Counted from the stretch's first letter, positions 1 to 8,970 are shown. The stretch: 64,000 bases of DNA from a bacterium OM1 bin76 (GCA_002238785.1 MPNA01000001.1:186001-250000); one strand, 5' to 3'. Notes: a model not told the origin generated them from the letters alone. Numbers and translations: made by a program.

Positions 1-1
1 G

Positions 2-2863
2 GCCAACAGCGCCGACCGCAAAAGCCCCCGGCTTGACCTCAACCACCTGCCGACTCATTCGGAGGGACTGATCCTTCTCACCGGAGGTCGTCAGAGCCAA
101 CTTGCCCAACTGACCCTGTCCGGCCGGTTCCCGCAGGCCCGGGATCTTCTCGACCGCTACCGGGATTGGTTCGGCCCGGACCGGGTGTATGTGGAACTGC
201 AGCAGAATCTCCTGCAGGGCGACACCCGACGCAACCAGGAATTATCGGCTCTGGCCAGCGCCGAAGGTCTGCCGGTGGTGGCCACCAACGACGTTCACTA
301 TCACACCCCGGACAGGTACAGGCTGCAGAACGCACTGGTAGCAGCCAAGCACAACACCACCATGGATCAGGCCCTCCCCCACATCAGACCCAACCATCAC
401 CTCTGCCTCAAGTCTGCAGAACAGATGGAACGCCTGTTCCACGACGCCCCCCATGCAGTCTCCAACACTCTGAAGATCGCCGATCAATGCTCTTTCGACC
501 TCAGCACCGACCTTGGCTACCGCCTCCCCGAACCCGATGTTCCACCCGGGCACACTCCCAGCAGCCACCTTCGCAAGCTCTGCCATGAAGCCGCTCTCCG
601 GCGCTACGGTTCCATCACCCCGTCTGTCCGGAAACGTTTGACAGAAGAGTTCCGGCTGATCGAGATGCACAGTCTGGCCGGGTTTCTGTTGCTCTATCGG
701 GAGATCGTGCTCATCGCTCACAAGATCATGGAAGAAGAAGGTTTGATACATCCCGGAACGCCGCTCGAACGGCAACCGCCCGGCAGAGGGCGAGGATCAT
801 CGGTGGCTCTTTTGGTGGGATATCTGATCGGCATCAGCCACGTCGATCCCCTCCGGTGGAACCTCTCCCTGGAACGGTTCATCTCTGACGACACCACCTT
901 GCTTCCCGATATCGACCTCGACTTTCCCCGCCACCTCCGGGACAAGCTCATCGAGCGAATCCACCGCCACTTCGGAGTCGAATATGCGGTGCTCACCGGC
1001 GCCATCTCCACCTACACCGTCAAGGGCGCCATCCAGGATCTGGGCAAAGCGTTCGGACTGCCGAGCCAAGACCTGAGCCTTCTGTCGAAACAGATCCACT
1101 CCCATGACGCGCGGGATCTGCGAGACGAGATGCTGGAACTCCCCGCCTTCCGGGATCGGGTGGAAGCCGTCGGGTGGAAGAACCTGATCGAAATCGCCCC
1201 TCAACTGATGGGGGCGCCCAAAAACCTCAGCCAGCACGTGGGAGGGATGATCCTCAGCAGCACCCCCATACCGGAGATGGTCCCGGTCCGACAAGGGGCC
1301 ATCGAGGGTCGTTTCATCATGGATTGGAACAAGGACAACGTGGCCGACGCCAACTTCGCCAAGATCGACCTGCTCTCCCTGCCGGCGCTCGACCAACTTC
1401 ACGAGGCTTTGGACCTGATCGAGGAACGGGAAGGCCGCAGACCCGACCTGAGCCGGATCGATCCCCAAGATCACCAGGTCTACGAAATGATCACAGCAGG
1501 CCGATCCAAAGGCGTCTTCCTGCTCCAGTCGCCCGCCCAGTTGAAGATGGGGCGGCGTCTTCGACCCCGCAACCTCCTGGACCTCGCCTATCAGGTGGCC
1601 CTTATTCGCCCGGGAGTGGGAGTGCAGGGAAGCGCCGTCTCGTTGTTCTTGGAGAGATACCGCCACGGCGCCTCCTGGGAATATGACCATCCCCTGGAAA
1701 AACGCGCCCTGGAACGGGGTTGCGGGGTGATCGTCTGGCAGGAACAGGTGGTCCAACTCATCATGGATGTGGCGGGAATGACCGCCGCTCAGGCCGATGA
1801 GATCCGCAGAAGCTTCGCCCGGCGCAACAACCGGCACCTGATTGCCATGCACTGGAAGTCATTTCTCCAAGGCGCACAGCAGCGAGGCGTTCCGAGACCG
1901 ATAGCGCGGAAGATCTTCTCCAAGATCAACGGTCACTACATGTTTCCTGAATCCCATTCCCACGCCTTTGCCATCACCGCCTATCAGGTGGCCTGGCTCA
2001 AGCGCTACCACCCTTTGGAATTCTTCACGACCCTTCTCAACAACCAGCCCATGGGGTTCTATCCCCTGGAGACCCTCAAACAGGACGCCAAAAGCTTCGG
2101 TGTGCCATTTCTCCATCCATGCATCAACCGAAGCCAGGTCAAATGCCTTCCCGAGGAAGGCGCCGTGCGGTTGGGCCTGGGAATCGTCAAGGATGTGGGA
2201 AAGAGCACCGCAGAGGCAATCGTTGAGGAAAGAAACCGGAACGGCCCCTACTCGGGCGTCGGCGATCTGGTCCGACGGACCGGACTCCCGCGCCAAGCGG
2301 TGGTCTCTTTGGTGAAGGCGGGGGCCCTGGACAACCTCACCCCTAACCGCCGGTCCGCCATCTGGGAGGCGGGGCTATCGGCCCGGCCCTCCCGCAACGG
2401 ACAGCGGGTCATTGACACCACCCGGGGAAACCAAGAGCCCGACCTGGCCGACTTCACCAACTATGAAAAGATGGTGAGCGCCTATGAGATGATGGCCATC
2501 TATCCGGGAGACCATCTCATGGAGTATCTCCGGGAAGGACTCGGTTCGAACGTGTTGACCACCGCTGAGGTGGAAGACTGCGCCGAAGAGGAAGAGGTGC
2601 TGGTGGCAGGCTGGCCCATCGCCCGACAACACCCGCGCGGCATAGGCGGCACGGTGTTCGTGACCATCGAGGACGAGACCGCCGACGTCCAACTGATCAT
2701 CTGGCCGGAGGTCTTCGCCCGCTACAAAAACCAACTCAGAAGCCAAGTCATCCTGGCTAAAGGCGTGATATCACGATGGGACGGAACTACCTCCGTGATC
2801 GTCTCGTCCCTGGAAGCCATCACCGTCCCGGTCTCGATGCCCACCGCCCACGATTGGCATTGA
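2..2863 (+). CDS. dnaE2: Error-prone DNA polymerase III alpha subunit, DnaE2 type (5' end outside window)
   Basis: Replicative-family C-type DNA polymerase of the translesion (DnaE2) branch. The frame is open from base 2, so the start lies upstream; about 953 residues are visible against roughly 1,050 for the family. The visible part begins inside the PHP domain. The palm follows with PDIDLDF (the Asp codons at 908 and 914) and a third acidic residue in KIDLLSL (codon at 1367). A helix-hairpin-helix region and a C-terminal OB fold (about 2590-2800) complete it. The string NNQPMGFY near 2041 is typical of DnaE2 rather than the replicative DnaE1. DnaE2 normally works with ImuA/ImuB in SOS mutagenesis; those partners, if present, are upstream of the window. 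Next gene is 477 bp away, so it ends its transcription unit. Confidence 0.88.
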   Translation, partial: ANSADRKSPRLDLNHLPTHSEGLILLTGGRQSQLAQLTLSGRFPQARDLLDRYRDWFGPDRVYVELQQNLLQGDTRRNQELSALASAEGLPVVATNDVHYHTPDRYRLQNALVAAKHNTTMDQALPHIRPNHHLCLKSAEQMERLFHDAPHAVSNTLKIADQCSFDLSTDLGYRLPEPDVPPGHTPSSHLRKLCHEAALRRYGSITPSVRKRLTEEFRLIEMHSLAGFLLLYREIVLIAHKIMEEEGLIHPGTPLERQPPGRGRGSSVALLVGYLIGISHVDPLRWNLSLERFISDDTTLLPDIDLDFPRHLRDKLIERIHRHFGVEYAVLTGAISTYTVKGAIQDLGKAFGLPSQDLSLLSKQIHSHDARDLRDEMLELPAFRDRVEAVGWKNLIEIAPQLMGAPKNLSQHVGGMILSSTPIPEMVPVRQGAIEGRFIMDWNKDNVADANFAKIDLLSLPALDQLHEALDLIEEREGRRPDLSRIDPQDHQVYEMITAGRSKGVFLLQSPAQLKMGRRLRPRNLLDLAYQVALIRPGVGVQGSAVSLFLERYRHGASWEYDHPLEKRALERGCGVIVWQEQVVQLIMDVAGMTAAQADEIRRSFARRNNRHLIAMHWKSFLQGAQQRGVPRPIARKIFSKINGHYMFPESHSHAFAITAYQVAWLKRYHPLEFFTTLLNNQPMGFYPLETLKQDAKSFGVPFLHPCINRSQVKCLPEEGAVRLGLGIVKDVGKSTAEAIVEERNRNGPYSGVGDLVRRTGLPRQAVVSLVKAGALDNLTPNRRSAIWEAGLSARPSRNGQRVIDTTRGNQEPDLADFTNYEKMVSAYEMMAIYPGDHLMEYLREGLGSNVLTTAEVEDCAEEEEVLVAGWPIARQHPRGIGGTVFVTIEDETADVQLIIWPEVFARYKNQLRSQVILAKGVISRWDGTTSVIVSSLEAITVPVSMPTAHDWH

Positions 2864-3339
2864 TTCCGCCCAAGTCAACCCACGTCACAGTTGAACAGTC
2901 CTGGTCTCCAAACATCATGCAATCCCCTCAAATAGCACAATAAGATTATCTCTACCTAAAAGCGCTACTTGATACGCTTACGCCAAAGGGGAATGGGATA
3001 GTTCCCCTCTTCAACGAAAGGTCAAAGATATGGGAATCGCCGGGACGCCCTCCTCCAATAAACGTTCTATGCCAGCTAACTAATATCATATTCGATCACA
3101 ACAATGACCCATTAAGTACACCCAATGACCAAAGATATCACTGCAAACAACCATATCTTCGCTGCGATCCCTAACAAATCACGAACACGCTGCTTAGCCA
3201 TGCCAGGACAGACCGAAACCCACTTTCAAGAAGGACAACTCGGAGCACGCGGTCTTCAAACCCATCAGTATCGCAAACTCACAGTGGCCGGCACAGCGCC
3301 AACCACCTGCCTTCTTCCTTCATCGTTCACCCCACCACA
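2864..3339. other. Gene-poor spacer between dnaE2 and the PAS-LuxR gene
   Basis: AT-richer than its surroundings. I see no convincing gene; the short plus-strand frame at 3125-3343 has no ribosome site and biased composition. It holds one perfect inverted repeat (2987-3008), annotated separately. Promoter elements for the downstream PAS-LuxR gene presumably lie here, but no clear -35/-10 pair could be fixed. Confidence 0.5.
2987..3008. promoter_or_regulatory. Inverted repeat, possible operator or stem-loop
   Basis: Perfect 7-bp arms AGGGGAA and TTCCCCT separated by 8 bases. No T-run follows, so it is a poor intrinsic terminator for dnaE2. An operator or a structured leader is possible. The function is not known. 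Confidence 0.35.
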
Positions 3340-4020
3340 ATGACGCCGTTGAAATACCCTGTAACCAGGGACGACATTTTCCGGTTGCTGGCCACCGCGG
3401 AATGCGGCGCCTACGTCATGTCCCACGATCAGACCATTCTGTATTGGAACGAGGGCGCTCAGCGTATTCTCGGCTACCCATCCACTCAAGTGGTCGGCCG
3501 CCGGTGTTACGAGGTGGTTACCGGATTGGTGCCTGGAGGCTTCACTCCCGACTGCCAGGAGGGTTGCCCTGCAATCCGTGCGGTAAGAGTCGGCACGGTC
3601 CCCAGCTCCCTCAACATGCGGATGCTCTGCGCCTCGGGAGAGCACAAGACTGTCTCCATCACTCCCATGGTGGTAGCGGGCACCAAAGACGACCCTCCTC
3701 TCCTTGTATACCTCTTTGATGAGAGTCCGACGCCTGCCGGCGTAACAGCAAAGGCAGGGGCCGACCCGCGGAAGCATGGGAAAACCTTCGCCTCGGACCG
3801 AGTGATCGCGTCTGGATCAGAGGACGCTCCAAGACTGACTCCGCGAGAAGCGGAAATACTTCGCCTGGTATCAGAGGGTTGGGAGATTCAACTCATCGCG
3901 GACGAGTTGGGCATAAGCCTCCACACGGTGAGGAACCATATTCGCAACCTCCGCCAGAGGCTCCACGCCAAGACCAAGTTGGAAGCGGTTATGACGGCCT
4001 TACGCCTGGGCCTCCTGTAG
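3340..4020 (+). CDS. PAS domain - LuxR-type HTH transcriptional regulator (copy 1)
   Basis: 226-residue DNA-binding regulator. A PAS sensor domain spans about residues 10-130 and a LuxR-type helix-turn-helix about 166-218 (LTPREAEILRLVSEG, then HTVRNHIRNL). The PAS domain carries conserved cysteines: GRRCYEVV, then C and C in the PDCQEGCP segment, then MLCASGE. This pattern could bind metal, a cluster or sense redox; that is inference. There is no receiver domain, so it is probably a one-component sensor. A paralogue lies 421 bp downstream on the same strand. The ATG at 3340 lacks a strong Shine-Dalgarno sequence, but the start matches the paralogue, which begins at the equivalent codon. Confidence 0.85.
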   Translation: MTPLKYPVTRDDIFRLLATAECGAYVMSHDQTILYWNEGAQRILGYPSTQVVGRRCYEVVTGLVPGGFTPDCQEGCPAIRAVRVGTVPSSLNMRMLCASGEHKTVSITPMVVAGTKDDPPLLVYLFDESPTPAGVTAKAGADPRKHGKTFASDRVIASGSEDAPRLTPREAEILRLVSEGWEIQLIADELGISLHTVRNHIRNLRQRLHAKTKLEAVMTALRLGLL

Positions 4021-4441
4021 CCCGGAAATCGTAGAGAACACGGTTCACGGACAACCAAACCCCGATGACAGCAGGTCATCTTCGTAAATCCACCAAGTCA
4101 TAGCGTCGCCATCTTTCAAATAACACAACCTTGTCAAATACTCTGCTAAAGCCAGGGGCAAAGAACCCTTCGCGTTTCACAATGTGAAACCCCGGCGGTA
4201 TAAGATAGCAACAGCAGTTCTGTCTTAGCTATGAACTACGTAACACGCCAGTGTCATCCCAAACCCCACATTGTCAAACCCTCATGAATAGACCCAGCTT
4301 GGTTCAAAGATCAAAGGAAGCCAACAGATGGATCAACACGGGTAGGTCGCAGTGCGTTCTCGCAAGAAGTAGCGAGCAACGCCTCCTCATTGAAAGGCAT
4401 TTTCCATCGACCCTCCTCCGGGGCACAAGCGAGGCAACCCC
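4021..4441. other. Intergenic region between the two PAS-LuxR genes
   Basis: No gene is supported; a 64-codon plus-strand frame at 4251 looks like chance. The only clear structure is a 15-bp palindrome at 4175-4189. The length (421 bp) suggests that the second PAS-LuxR gene has its own promoter and is not simply cotranscribed. Confidence 0.5.
4175..4189. promoter_or_regulatory. 15-bp palindrome, probable regulator binding site
   Basis: TTTCACAATGTGAAA: perfect 7-bp arms around a single central base, about 250 bp upstream of the second PAS-LuxR gene. The form is typical of a dimeric regulator site. Autoregulation by one of the PAS-LuxR proteins or control by an unlinked regulator are both possible. 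Confidence 0.4.
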
Positions 4442-5107
4442 GTGACACCACAAGAGATCTATCGACTACTGGCTACGGCGGAGTGCGGAGCCTATGCCAT
4501 GTCGCTGGACCAAAAGATCATGTTCTGGAACAAAGGCGCCGAGCGAATCCTGGGTTTCCAATCCGACGAAGTGCTGGGCCGTCGCTGCTACGACGTGGTT
4601 GCAGGACGGCCACCCGGAGGGTTCAATCCCGCCTGTCTGCAGGGCTGCCCTTCGATTCGCGCTCTTCGGGCCGGCATAGTCCCCAGACAGTTGACTATGC
4701 AAATGCTGTGCGCCTCTGGAGAACGCAAAACAGCCTGGCTCACTCCGATGGTGGTATCCGGCGCCAAAAACGACGCTCCCCTGCTGGTGCATCTATTCGA
4801 CGACCGTCCCCAACCCCCTGAACGGATCCCCGAAGGACTCAAAACCGAGTTGCGGATGAAGGGGGCCGACATCATCTCGGACCAACCGATCTCGACATCA
4901 CCGCCGGAGGGCATCAGGAAGTTGACCAGGAGGGAATTGGAAATCCTTCGCCTGGTTTCACACGGCCGGCGCGTCCCCCAGATCGCCGAAGAACTCGGTA
5001 TCAGCCCGCACACGGTGAGAAACCACATACGCAATCTCCGCCAGAGGCTCAATGCCAAGACCAAATTGGACGCGGTGATGACTGCCATGCGCCTCGGGAT
5101 CCTCTAA
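4442..5107 (+). CDS. PAS domain - LuxR-type HTH transcriptional regulator (copy 2)
   Basis: 221-residue paralogue of the upstream regulator, colinear over its whole length. The PAS domain (about residues 5-125) opens with the same LLATAECGAY string as copy 1. The same cysteines are kept (GRRCYDVV, PACLQGCP, MLCASGE). The LuxR-type HTH occupies about 160-212 (RRELEILRLVSHG, HTVRNHIRNLRQRL). The start is GTG at 4442, chosen because it aligns with the copy-1 start. The linker between PAS and HTH is the least conserved part, so the two proteins may sense the same signal while differing in regulation. It lies 132 bp before a thiolase gene. Confidence 0.85.
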   Translation: MTPQEIYRLLATAECGAYAMSLDQKIMFWNKGAERILGFQSDEVLGRRCYDVVAGRPPGGFNPACLQGCPSIRALRAGIVPRQLTMQMLCASGERKTAWLTPMVVSGAKNDAPLLVHLFDDRPQPPERIPEGLKTELRMKGADIISDQPISTSPPEGIRKLTRRELEILRLVSHGRRVPQIAEELGISPHTVRNHIRNLRQRLNAKTKLDAVMTAMRLGIL

Positions 5108-5151
5108 AGACCGGCGTTTCAGCTCCCTTCACCGACATGACCTGAAGTAGT

Positions 5152-5163
5152 ATCAGCGCTGAT
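5152..5163. promoter_or_regulatory. 12-bp perfect palindrome upstream of thiolase
   Basis: ATCAGCGCTGAT, a perfect palindrome 76 bp before the thiolase start. It may be an operator for that gene. Evidence is limited to symmetry and location. Confidence 0.3.
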
Positions 5164-5239
5164 CCGGTTTTGGGTTTTCGGAGACCGTCGGGGAACCAGC
5201 GTCGAGATCACGGAATTCGCAGTCCTGAGAGGAACGGAT

Positions 5240-6415
5240 ATGTTGGGTATAAACCCGGTAGTGGTTGTTGGAGCGGCTCGGACCGCCATAGGAAGTTACG
5301 GTGGCTCGCTGAGCGGCATTGATGCGTACAAACTCGGCGCAGTCACCATCAAGGAGTCCCTGAGCCGGGCCGGCGTCGCGCCCGAGGAGGTCGACGAGGT
5401 GGTCATGGGCCAGATCGGTCAGGTGGGTCCCGACGCCTACAATGCACGCCGCTGTGCTCTTGAGGCGGGGCTCCCCACTTCCACCACCGCCATGAACGTG
5501 AACCGACTCTGCTCGTCCGGTTTGCAGGCGATCATCACCGGCGCCCAACAGGTCATGCTGGGATCGGCGGACATCGTGGTGGCCGGGGGCGACGAGAACA
5601 TGAGCAGCCAGCCGTTCTTGGACTACCAGGCCCGTGACGGTTGGAAACTGGGCCCTCGCAAGATCATCGACGGCACTCTGTCGCTGGTGTCAGACCCCTT
5701 CGGCAACTACCCGATGGGCGCCACGGCTGAGAAAGTGGCCGACCGCTATGGCATCAGCCGCGAGATGCAGGACAATTTCGCCGCCGAAAGCCAGCGCCGC
5801 GCTGCCATCGCCATCAAGAACGGCCTGTTCGAAGACGACATAGTCGGCGTGGAGCGCCCCAGGGACAATCCGTTCCTGGTTGATGAACACCCCCGGCCGA
5901 ACACCACCTTGGAGACCCTGGCGCGCCTGCGTCCCGTCTTCGCCAGGGGCGGTTCGGTGACCGCAGGCAATTCCTCAGGTATCAATGACGGCGCTGCGTC
6001 GGTTGTGATGATGAGCGAGAAGACCGCCGAAGCCCGAGGAGCCGAACCCCTCCTGCGGTTGGTGGCCTGGGCGGTCAGCGGCATCGACCCCGAGGTGATG
6101 GGCTACGCCCCCGCTCTGGCCGTTCCCAAGGTGCTCGAAAAGGCCGGCCTGACCCTCGAAGACATCGACCTGATCGAACTCAACGAGGCGTTCGCAGCCC
6201 AAGCCGTAGCGGTAATCCGCGACGCCGGCCTCGACCCTGAAAAGACCAACATCGACGGCGGTGCAATAGCCTTGGGTCACCCGGTCGGCGCCACAGGTGC
6301 AATCCTGACGATCAAACTGATGAGAGCACTGGAGCGGATCGACGGACGGCGAGGCATAGTGACCATGTGCATCGGCGGCGGCCAAGGAATGGCGGCAATC
6401 TTCGAACGGCCATAA
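5240..6415 (+). CDS. Thiolase family protein (acetyl-CoA C-acetyltransferase)
   Basis: 391-residue cytosolic thiolase, normal length for the family. The nucleophilic cysteine is C91 in NRLCSSGLQ. The other catalytic residues are H347 in [10 protein letters not shown] and C377 in MCIGGGQG, with NEAFAAQ between them. It condenses two acetyl-CoA or cleaves 3-ketoacyl-CoA; degradative and biosynthetic roles cannot be separated from sequence. ATG at 5240 follows a GAGAGG ribosome site. It is a single gene flanked by a palindrome upstream and a hairpin downstream. A short sequence resembling the end of another thiolase occurs at about 7166-7232. Confidence 0.92.
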   Translation: MLGINPVVVVGAARTAIGSYGGSLSGIDAYKLGAVTIKESLSRAGVAPEEVDEVVMGQIGQVGPDAYNARRCALEAGLPTSTTAMNVNRLCSSGLQAIITGAQQVMLGSADIVVAGGDENMSSQPFLDYQARDGWKLGPRKIIDGTLSLVSDPFGNYPMGATAEKVADRYGISREMQDNFAAESQRRAAIAIKNGLFEDDIVGVERPRDNPFLVDEHPRPNTTLETLARLRPVFARGGSVTAGNSSGINDGAASVVMMSEKTAEARGAEPLLRLVAWAVSGIDPEVMGYAPALAVPKVLEKAGLTLEDIDLIELNEAFAAQAVAVIRDAGLDPEKTNIDGGAIALGHPVGATGAILTIKLMRALERIDGRRGIVTMCIGGGQGMAAIFERP

Positions 6416-6445
6416 CGCTTCGGCCAGCACAAATACCAGGTTTAA

Positions 6446-6473
6446 CCAAGGCACCAGCAATTTGGCGCCTTGG
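6446..6473 (+). terminator. Stem-loop after thiolase
   Basis: CCAAGGC and GCCTTGG arms (7 bp) around a 14-base loop, 30 bases after the thiolase stop. No U-tract follows, so intrinsic termination is uncertain. Confidence 0.35.
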
Positions 6474-6743
6474 AGCGACCCAGCCTCGCCAGTTCACTTC
6501 AAGCCGAAAAGACGGTGGTATTTTCCGTTCAAGCTTCTAGGCATGGAAAACCACCTCCGACTCCATGTCCATGAGAATCACGACAGGCACACCCTTGGCG
6601 GTAAAATCCTCCTATCGCTCTTACTCTCTTGCGAGGACAATTGCGGGCTATCCCCCTGGGATGACCAAGAACCGCAAGAATATCCTCTTATGAGAATTTC
6701 CTCCGAGCGGAGGGGAGAATGGAAGGTGAGGTGGGAAGCGAGG

Positions 6744-7103
6744 TCAAACGACTGCGACGGGCAGCAGTGATATGATCTTTTCGGCTAGGTCAGGGGGCAG
6801 GTGGGCAAGTATCTCATCCCGTTGGTGATCTGACAGGAGAGCGAGGCGCCGAGCAGACACATGAGCCGGCCAGCCACGCGTCACCCCGATCTGGACTTCG
6901 CGAGAACTCTGAGAGAAAAAATCGTCCGCAACTTTGGCGACCCGCTCGAAGTCCTCGGGAACAGGGGGCTCACCGTGAACATCCTCCAACGTCACGTCGG
7001 GATCCTCCGACAGTCCGATGATCTCCTCGTAATCCAACTTTGTCACACGGCGCAGCCTATCGTATTTCTGGAGCAAAGTGGGCTGGTTCGCACCAGGTAG
7101 CAC
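6744..7103 (-). CDS. Hypothetical protein
   Basis: 119 codons from a GTG. Composition is protein-like: an acidic, proline-containing middle and an amphipathic C-terminus (LSDHQRDEILAHLPPDL) vaguely like helical repeats of regulatory domains. No family is recognised. An in-frame stop lies four codons upstream of the GTG, and no strong ribosome site precedes it. The opposite strand has open frames here, but they look like shadows. Low confidence; it may be a gene remnant in a disturbed region. Confidence 0.35.
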   Translation of the reverse strand: MLPGANQPTLLQKYDRLRRVTKLDYEEIIGLSEDPDVTLEDVHGEPPVPEDFERVAKVADDFFSQSSREVQIGVTRGWPAHVSARRLALLSDHQRDEILAHLPPDLAEKIISLLPVAVV

Positions 7104-7165
7104 TGCGCTCTGTCACCATGGAGACGACAACGCCTCCAGCCGGTGGATAGCCGGCGCGGACTCAT

Positions 7166-7232
7166 TGGGGATGCGCCTCGGGGGCGACCCCGGCGTGGCG
7201 TCTATCTTCGAACGCTCTCGACACCCAAAGTT
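7166..7232 (+). pseudogene. Possible remnant of a thiolase C-terminus
   Basis: The plus-strand frame reads GMRLGGDPGVASIFERS, close to the end of the intact thiolase upstream ([16 protein letters not shown]). No other thiolase motif is present. It suggests a deleted second thiolase copy or a recombination scar. It rests on about 16 residues only. Confidence 0.3.
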
Positions 7233-7267
7233 GCCAACACGCCTATCGGGAGCATAGGTGTGGCAAC
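7230..7267 (+). terminator. Bulged stem-loop upstream of the phd-relE module
   Basis: The GTTGCC...CCTAT arm can pair with ATAGGTGTGGCAAC across a 7-base loop, with two small bulges. It directly follows the thiolase-like remnant and may be its old terminator. No T-run is seen. Confidence 0.35.
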
Positions 7268-7304
7268 GTCAGGTGACGGAGTTAGCAAAATGTAGACAGG
7301 CGCC

Positions 7305-7333
7305 TTGACATTATGCCTTGAATTATGTACAGT
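7305..7333 (+). promoter_or_regulatory. Sigma70-type promoter of the phd-relE module
   Basis: Consensus -35 TTGACA (7305-7310), 17-base spacer, and -10 TACAGT (7328-7333, four of six matches). The expected start of transcription is about 25 bases before the antitoxin ATG. Confidence 0.55.
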
Positions 7334-7365
7334 TATCGCCAAGGCAATCTAGGAAACTCTCTGCC

Positions 7366-7605
7366 ATGACACCTACACCGCTAACCGAGGCCCGCAATCG
7401 CCTCAGCGAGATCGTCGACGAGGCGACAGCCACTGGATCAGAAATCGTTATCACCCGACATGGCAGGCCAGCCGCTGTGGTCATGGGTTACCAGGATTAC
7501 GAATCATTGATCGAAACACTCAACATCCTCTCTGACACCGAAACGATGAGAGCGTTGACCGAAGCCGAAGGCGATCTAGCCTCAGGCAACCTATTCGAAC
7601 TGTGA
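7366..7605 (+). CDS. Type II antitoxin, Phd/YefM family
   Basis: 79-residue antitoxin. The N-terminal half is the Phd/YefM DNA-binding fold (PLTEARNRLSEIVDEA, then EIVITRHGRPAAVVM and the YQDYESL helix). The acidic C-terminus should wrap the toxin. The frame is open from 7318, but the ATG at 7366 follows an AGGA site, matches family starts and lies downstream of the promoter. The toxin gene starts 12 bases after the stop. These antitoxins normally repress their own operon. Confidence 0.88.
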   Translation: MTPTPLTEARNRLSEIVDEATATGSEIVITRHGRPAAVVMGYQDYESLIETLNILSDTETMRALTEAEGDLASGNLFEL

Positions 7606-7617
7606 CAGTCCACTTCC

Positions 7618-7860
7618 ATGCCAAAGCTCACAAACCGGGCTAGGAAGGACCTCAACAAACTATCCCCTTCACTGTCAGCCAAGGCTCGGGAGATGATCAA
7701 GCGTTTGGACGAACAGCCCAGCCTGGGCAAGAAACTCCTAGGACCTCTACAGGGCAAACGGTCCGCTCGGCTGGGACGTACTCATCGCATCATCTACACC
7801 CTTGTTCAAGGCGACATAGTCGTCCTCACGATCACAGCACGCAAAGATGCCTACCGTTGA
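7618..7860 (+). CDS. Type II toxin, RelE/ParE family
   Basis: 80-residue small basic toxin of the RelE/ParE fold. It shows the N-terminal LTNRARKDLNKL helix, KKLLGPLQGKRSARLGRTHR and a terminal strand (IIYTLVQGDIVVLTI) followed by RKDAYR. RelE members cleave ribosome-bound mRNA and ParE members poison gyrase; which applies here is not decidable. It is translated directly after the Phd/YefM antitoxin and forms an intact two-gene module. Confidence 0.85.
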   Translation: MPKLTNRARKDLNKLSPSLSAKAREMIKRLDEQPSLGKKLLGPLQGKRSARLGRTHRIIYTLVQGDIVVLTITARKDAYR

Positions 7861-7964
7861 AGTTGCGCAACCTTCGCAAATACGTTGCAGACAGCAGTGC
7901 GATCCTGCTGGGGAAGGGGTACGACCAGGGTTGCCCTTAGGAACCTAGAAGTGCTTTGCTCTCT

Positions 7965-8651
7965 CTACGGAACCACAAATTCCTCACCGTTCTGACCCAA
8001 AGCCACAGTGAGCGAAGGTAAGACAGCGTGCCGCCACTTGCGAACTTCGGGGGTGTTGCCCTTGCGTCTGTTGCAGTAGGTATGGGCGGCTTGGAGGTTG
8101 TCGAGTTTGTGAAGAAGGCTCTTGTACTGGGTCCCGGTTGCCACTTTGCCGCCTCTTCTTAGGTCAAACCACGCAAAAACCTTGGGGACAATGTGTTCGA
8201 TATGCGCGCCCTTGATTTTCATATCTGCCCCACAGATTCCGCAGCGGCCCCCGTCGCGTTCATATACGTATCGGAGCACCTTGCGACGATGCTCCGGATC
8301 CCATCGTCCTGTCGCATCCGGTTCGTCTCGCTCCAAATTCCATCGTTGAACTTTGTCCACCGCCTCAACAACTTTGACCACCGCCCCAAGGATCTTCCCT
8401 CGTTTGCGGTTCCGCTCATGTTCGGTGGAAGACTTCCCAAACTGCTCCGCCGAGGAGTCGAAATGACTCTCGTCGTCCTTCTCTACCTCCTCGGGAGGCG
8501 GATCGAATATCGTGCCCCGGCACTTCGGGAACTTCGGACAACCCCAAAACTCATTACCCTGATTCGGGCCTCGGCGGGCTGTCCGACGAACCATATCGAC
8601 ACCGCAACGGGGACAGGCCGGAGCACCAGCAGAGCCACCACTACCTGCCAT
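7965..8651 (-). CDS. HNH endonuclease with N-terminal topoisomerase-type zinc ribbon
   Basis: 228 residues. The N-terminus has a four-cysteine zinc ribbon of topoisomerase type (CPRCGVDM about residue 13, then WGCPKFPKCRGT). A basic helical linker follows. The C-terminus is an HNH nuclease: CGICGADMKIKGAHIEHIVP with the catalytic histidines, then HTYCNRRKGN. ATG at 8651 was chosen over an upstream in-frame ATG because GAGGTGG lies just before it and the zinc ribbon begins shortly after. It sits downstream of an ATPase gene on the same strand, separated by a short fragment. It may be the effector of a defence pair. Confidence 0.8.
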   Translation of the reverse strand: MAGSGGSAGAPACPRCGVDMVRRTARRGPNQGNEFWGCPKFPKCRGTIFDPPPEEVEKDDESHFDSSAEQFGKSSTEHERNRKRGKILGAVVKVVEAVDKVQRWNLERDEPDATGRWDPEHRRKVLRYVYERDGGRCGICGADMKIKGAHIEHIVPKVFAWFDLRRGGKVATGTQYKSLLHKLDNLQAAHTYCNRRKGNTPEVRKWRHAVLPSLTVALGQNGEEFVVP

Positions 8652-8970
8652 CAACCACCTCACAGAAGGACACCCTAAACCTACCTGCCTCAGCCAGGAC
8701 GCGTCCCTTACCGCCATGCACCGTGGGTTCGGCGCACCACTGGCGGCGCAGTACATCTAAGGGCTCCATCACTTTACTCGGCAGATCGAGCAAGTCGATC
8801 AGAATCGCTTCGTCCAGTGCGATGCGAGAGTCGTCGCGACATGCCTCATTGGCAGGCAGAAACTCCAGGTCAACGAATTCATCAACACGATCTGCCTTCG
8901 CTGATCGGAGGATGGCCTTCCTATCCTTCTTCGATTGCGAGATGTTCTCCGTGTCATCTCCTACCAGCAG
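8641..8970 (-). pseudogene. Fragment, possible C-terminus of a DNA methyltransferase-like gene
   Basis: Between the ATPase stop (8954) and the HNH start, the minus strand keeps an open frame ending at 8641. Its last 60 codons look protein-like (ALDEAILIDLLDLP, then LRRQWCAEPTVHGGKG). The WC.EP.VHGGK end recalls the tail of some Eco57I/N6-methylase proteins; that is memory-based and unverified. No start codon with a ribosome site fits, and the frame overlaps both neighbours. I read it as the remnant of a longer gene, not an intact protein. Confidence 0.35.

Noticed and set aside
3125-3343. 72-codon frame before the first PAS-LuxR gene
   Set aside because: No ribosome site, no similarity to anything, and it overlaps the start of the real gene.
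6699-6713. CCTCC-GAGC-GGAGG hairpin
   Set aside because: Only five base pairs in a purine-rich context; expected by chance and not placed near a gene end.
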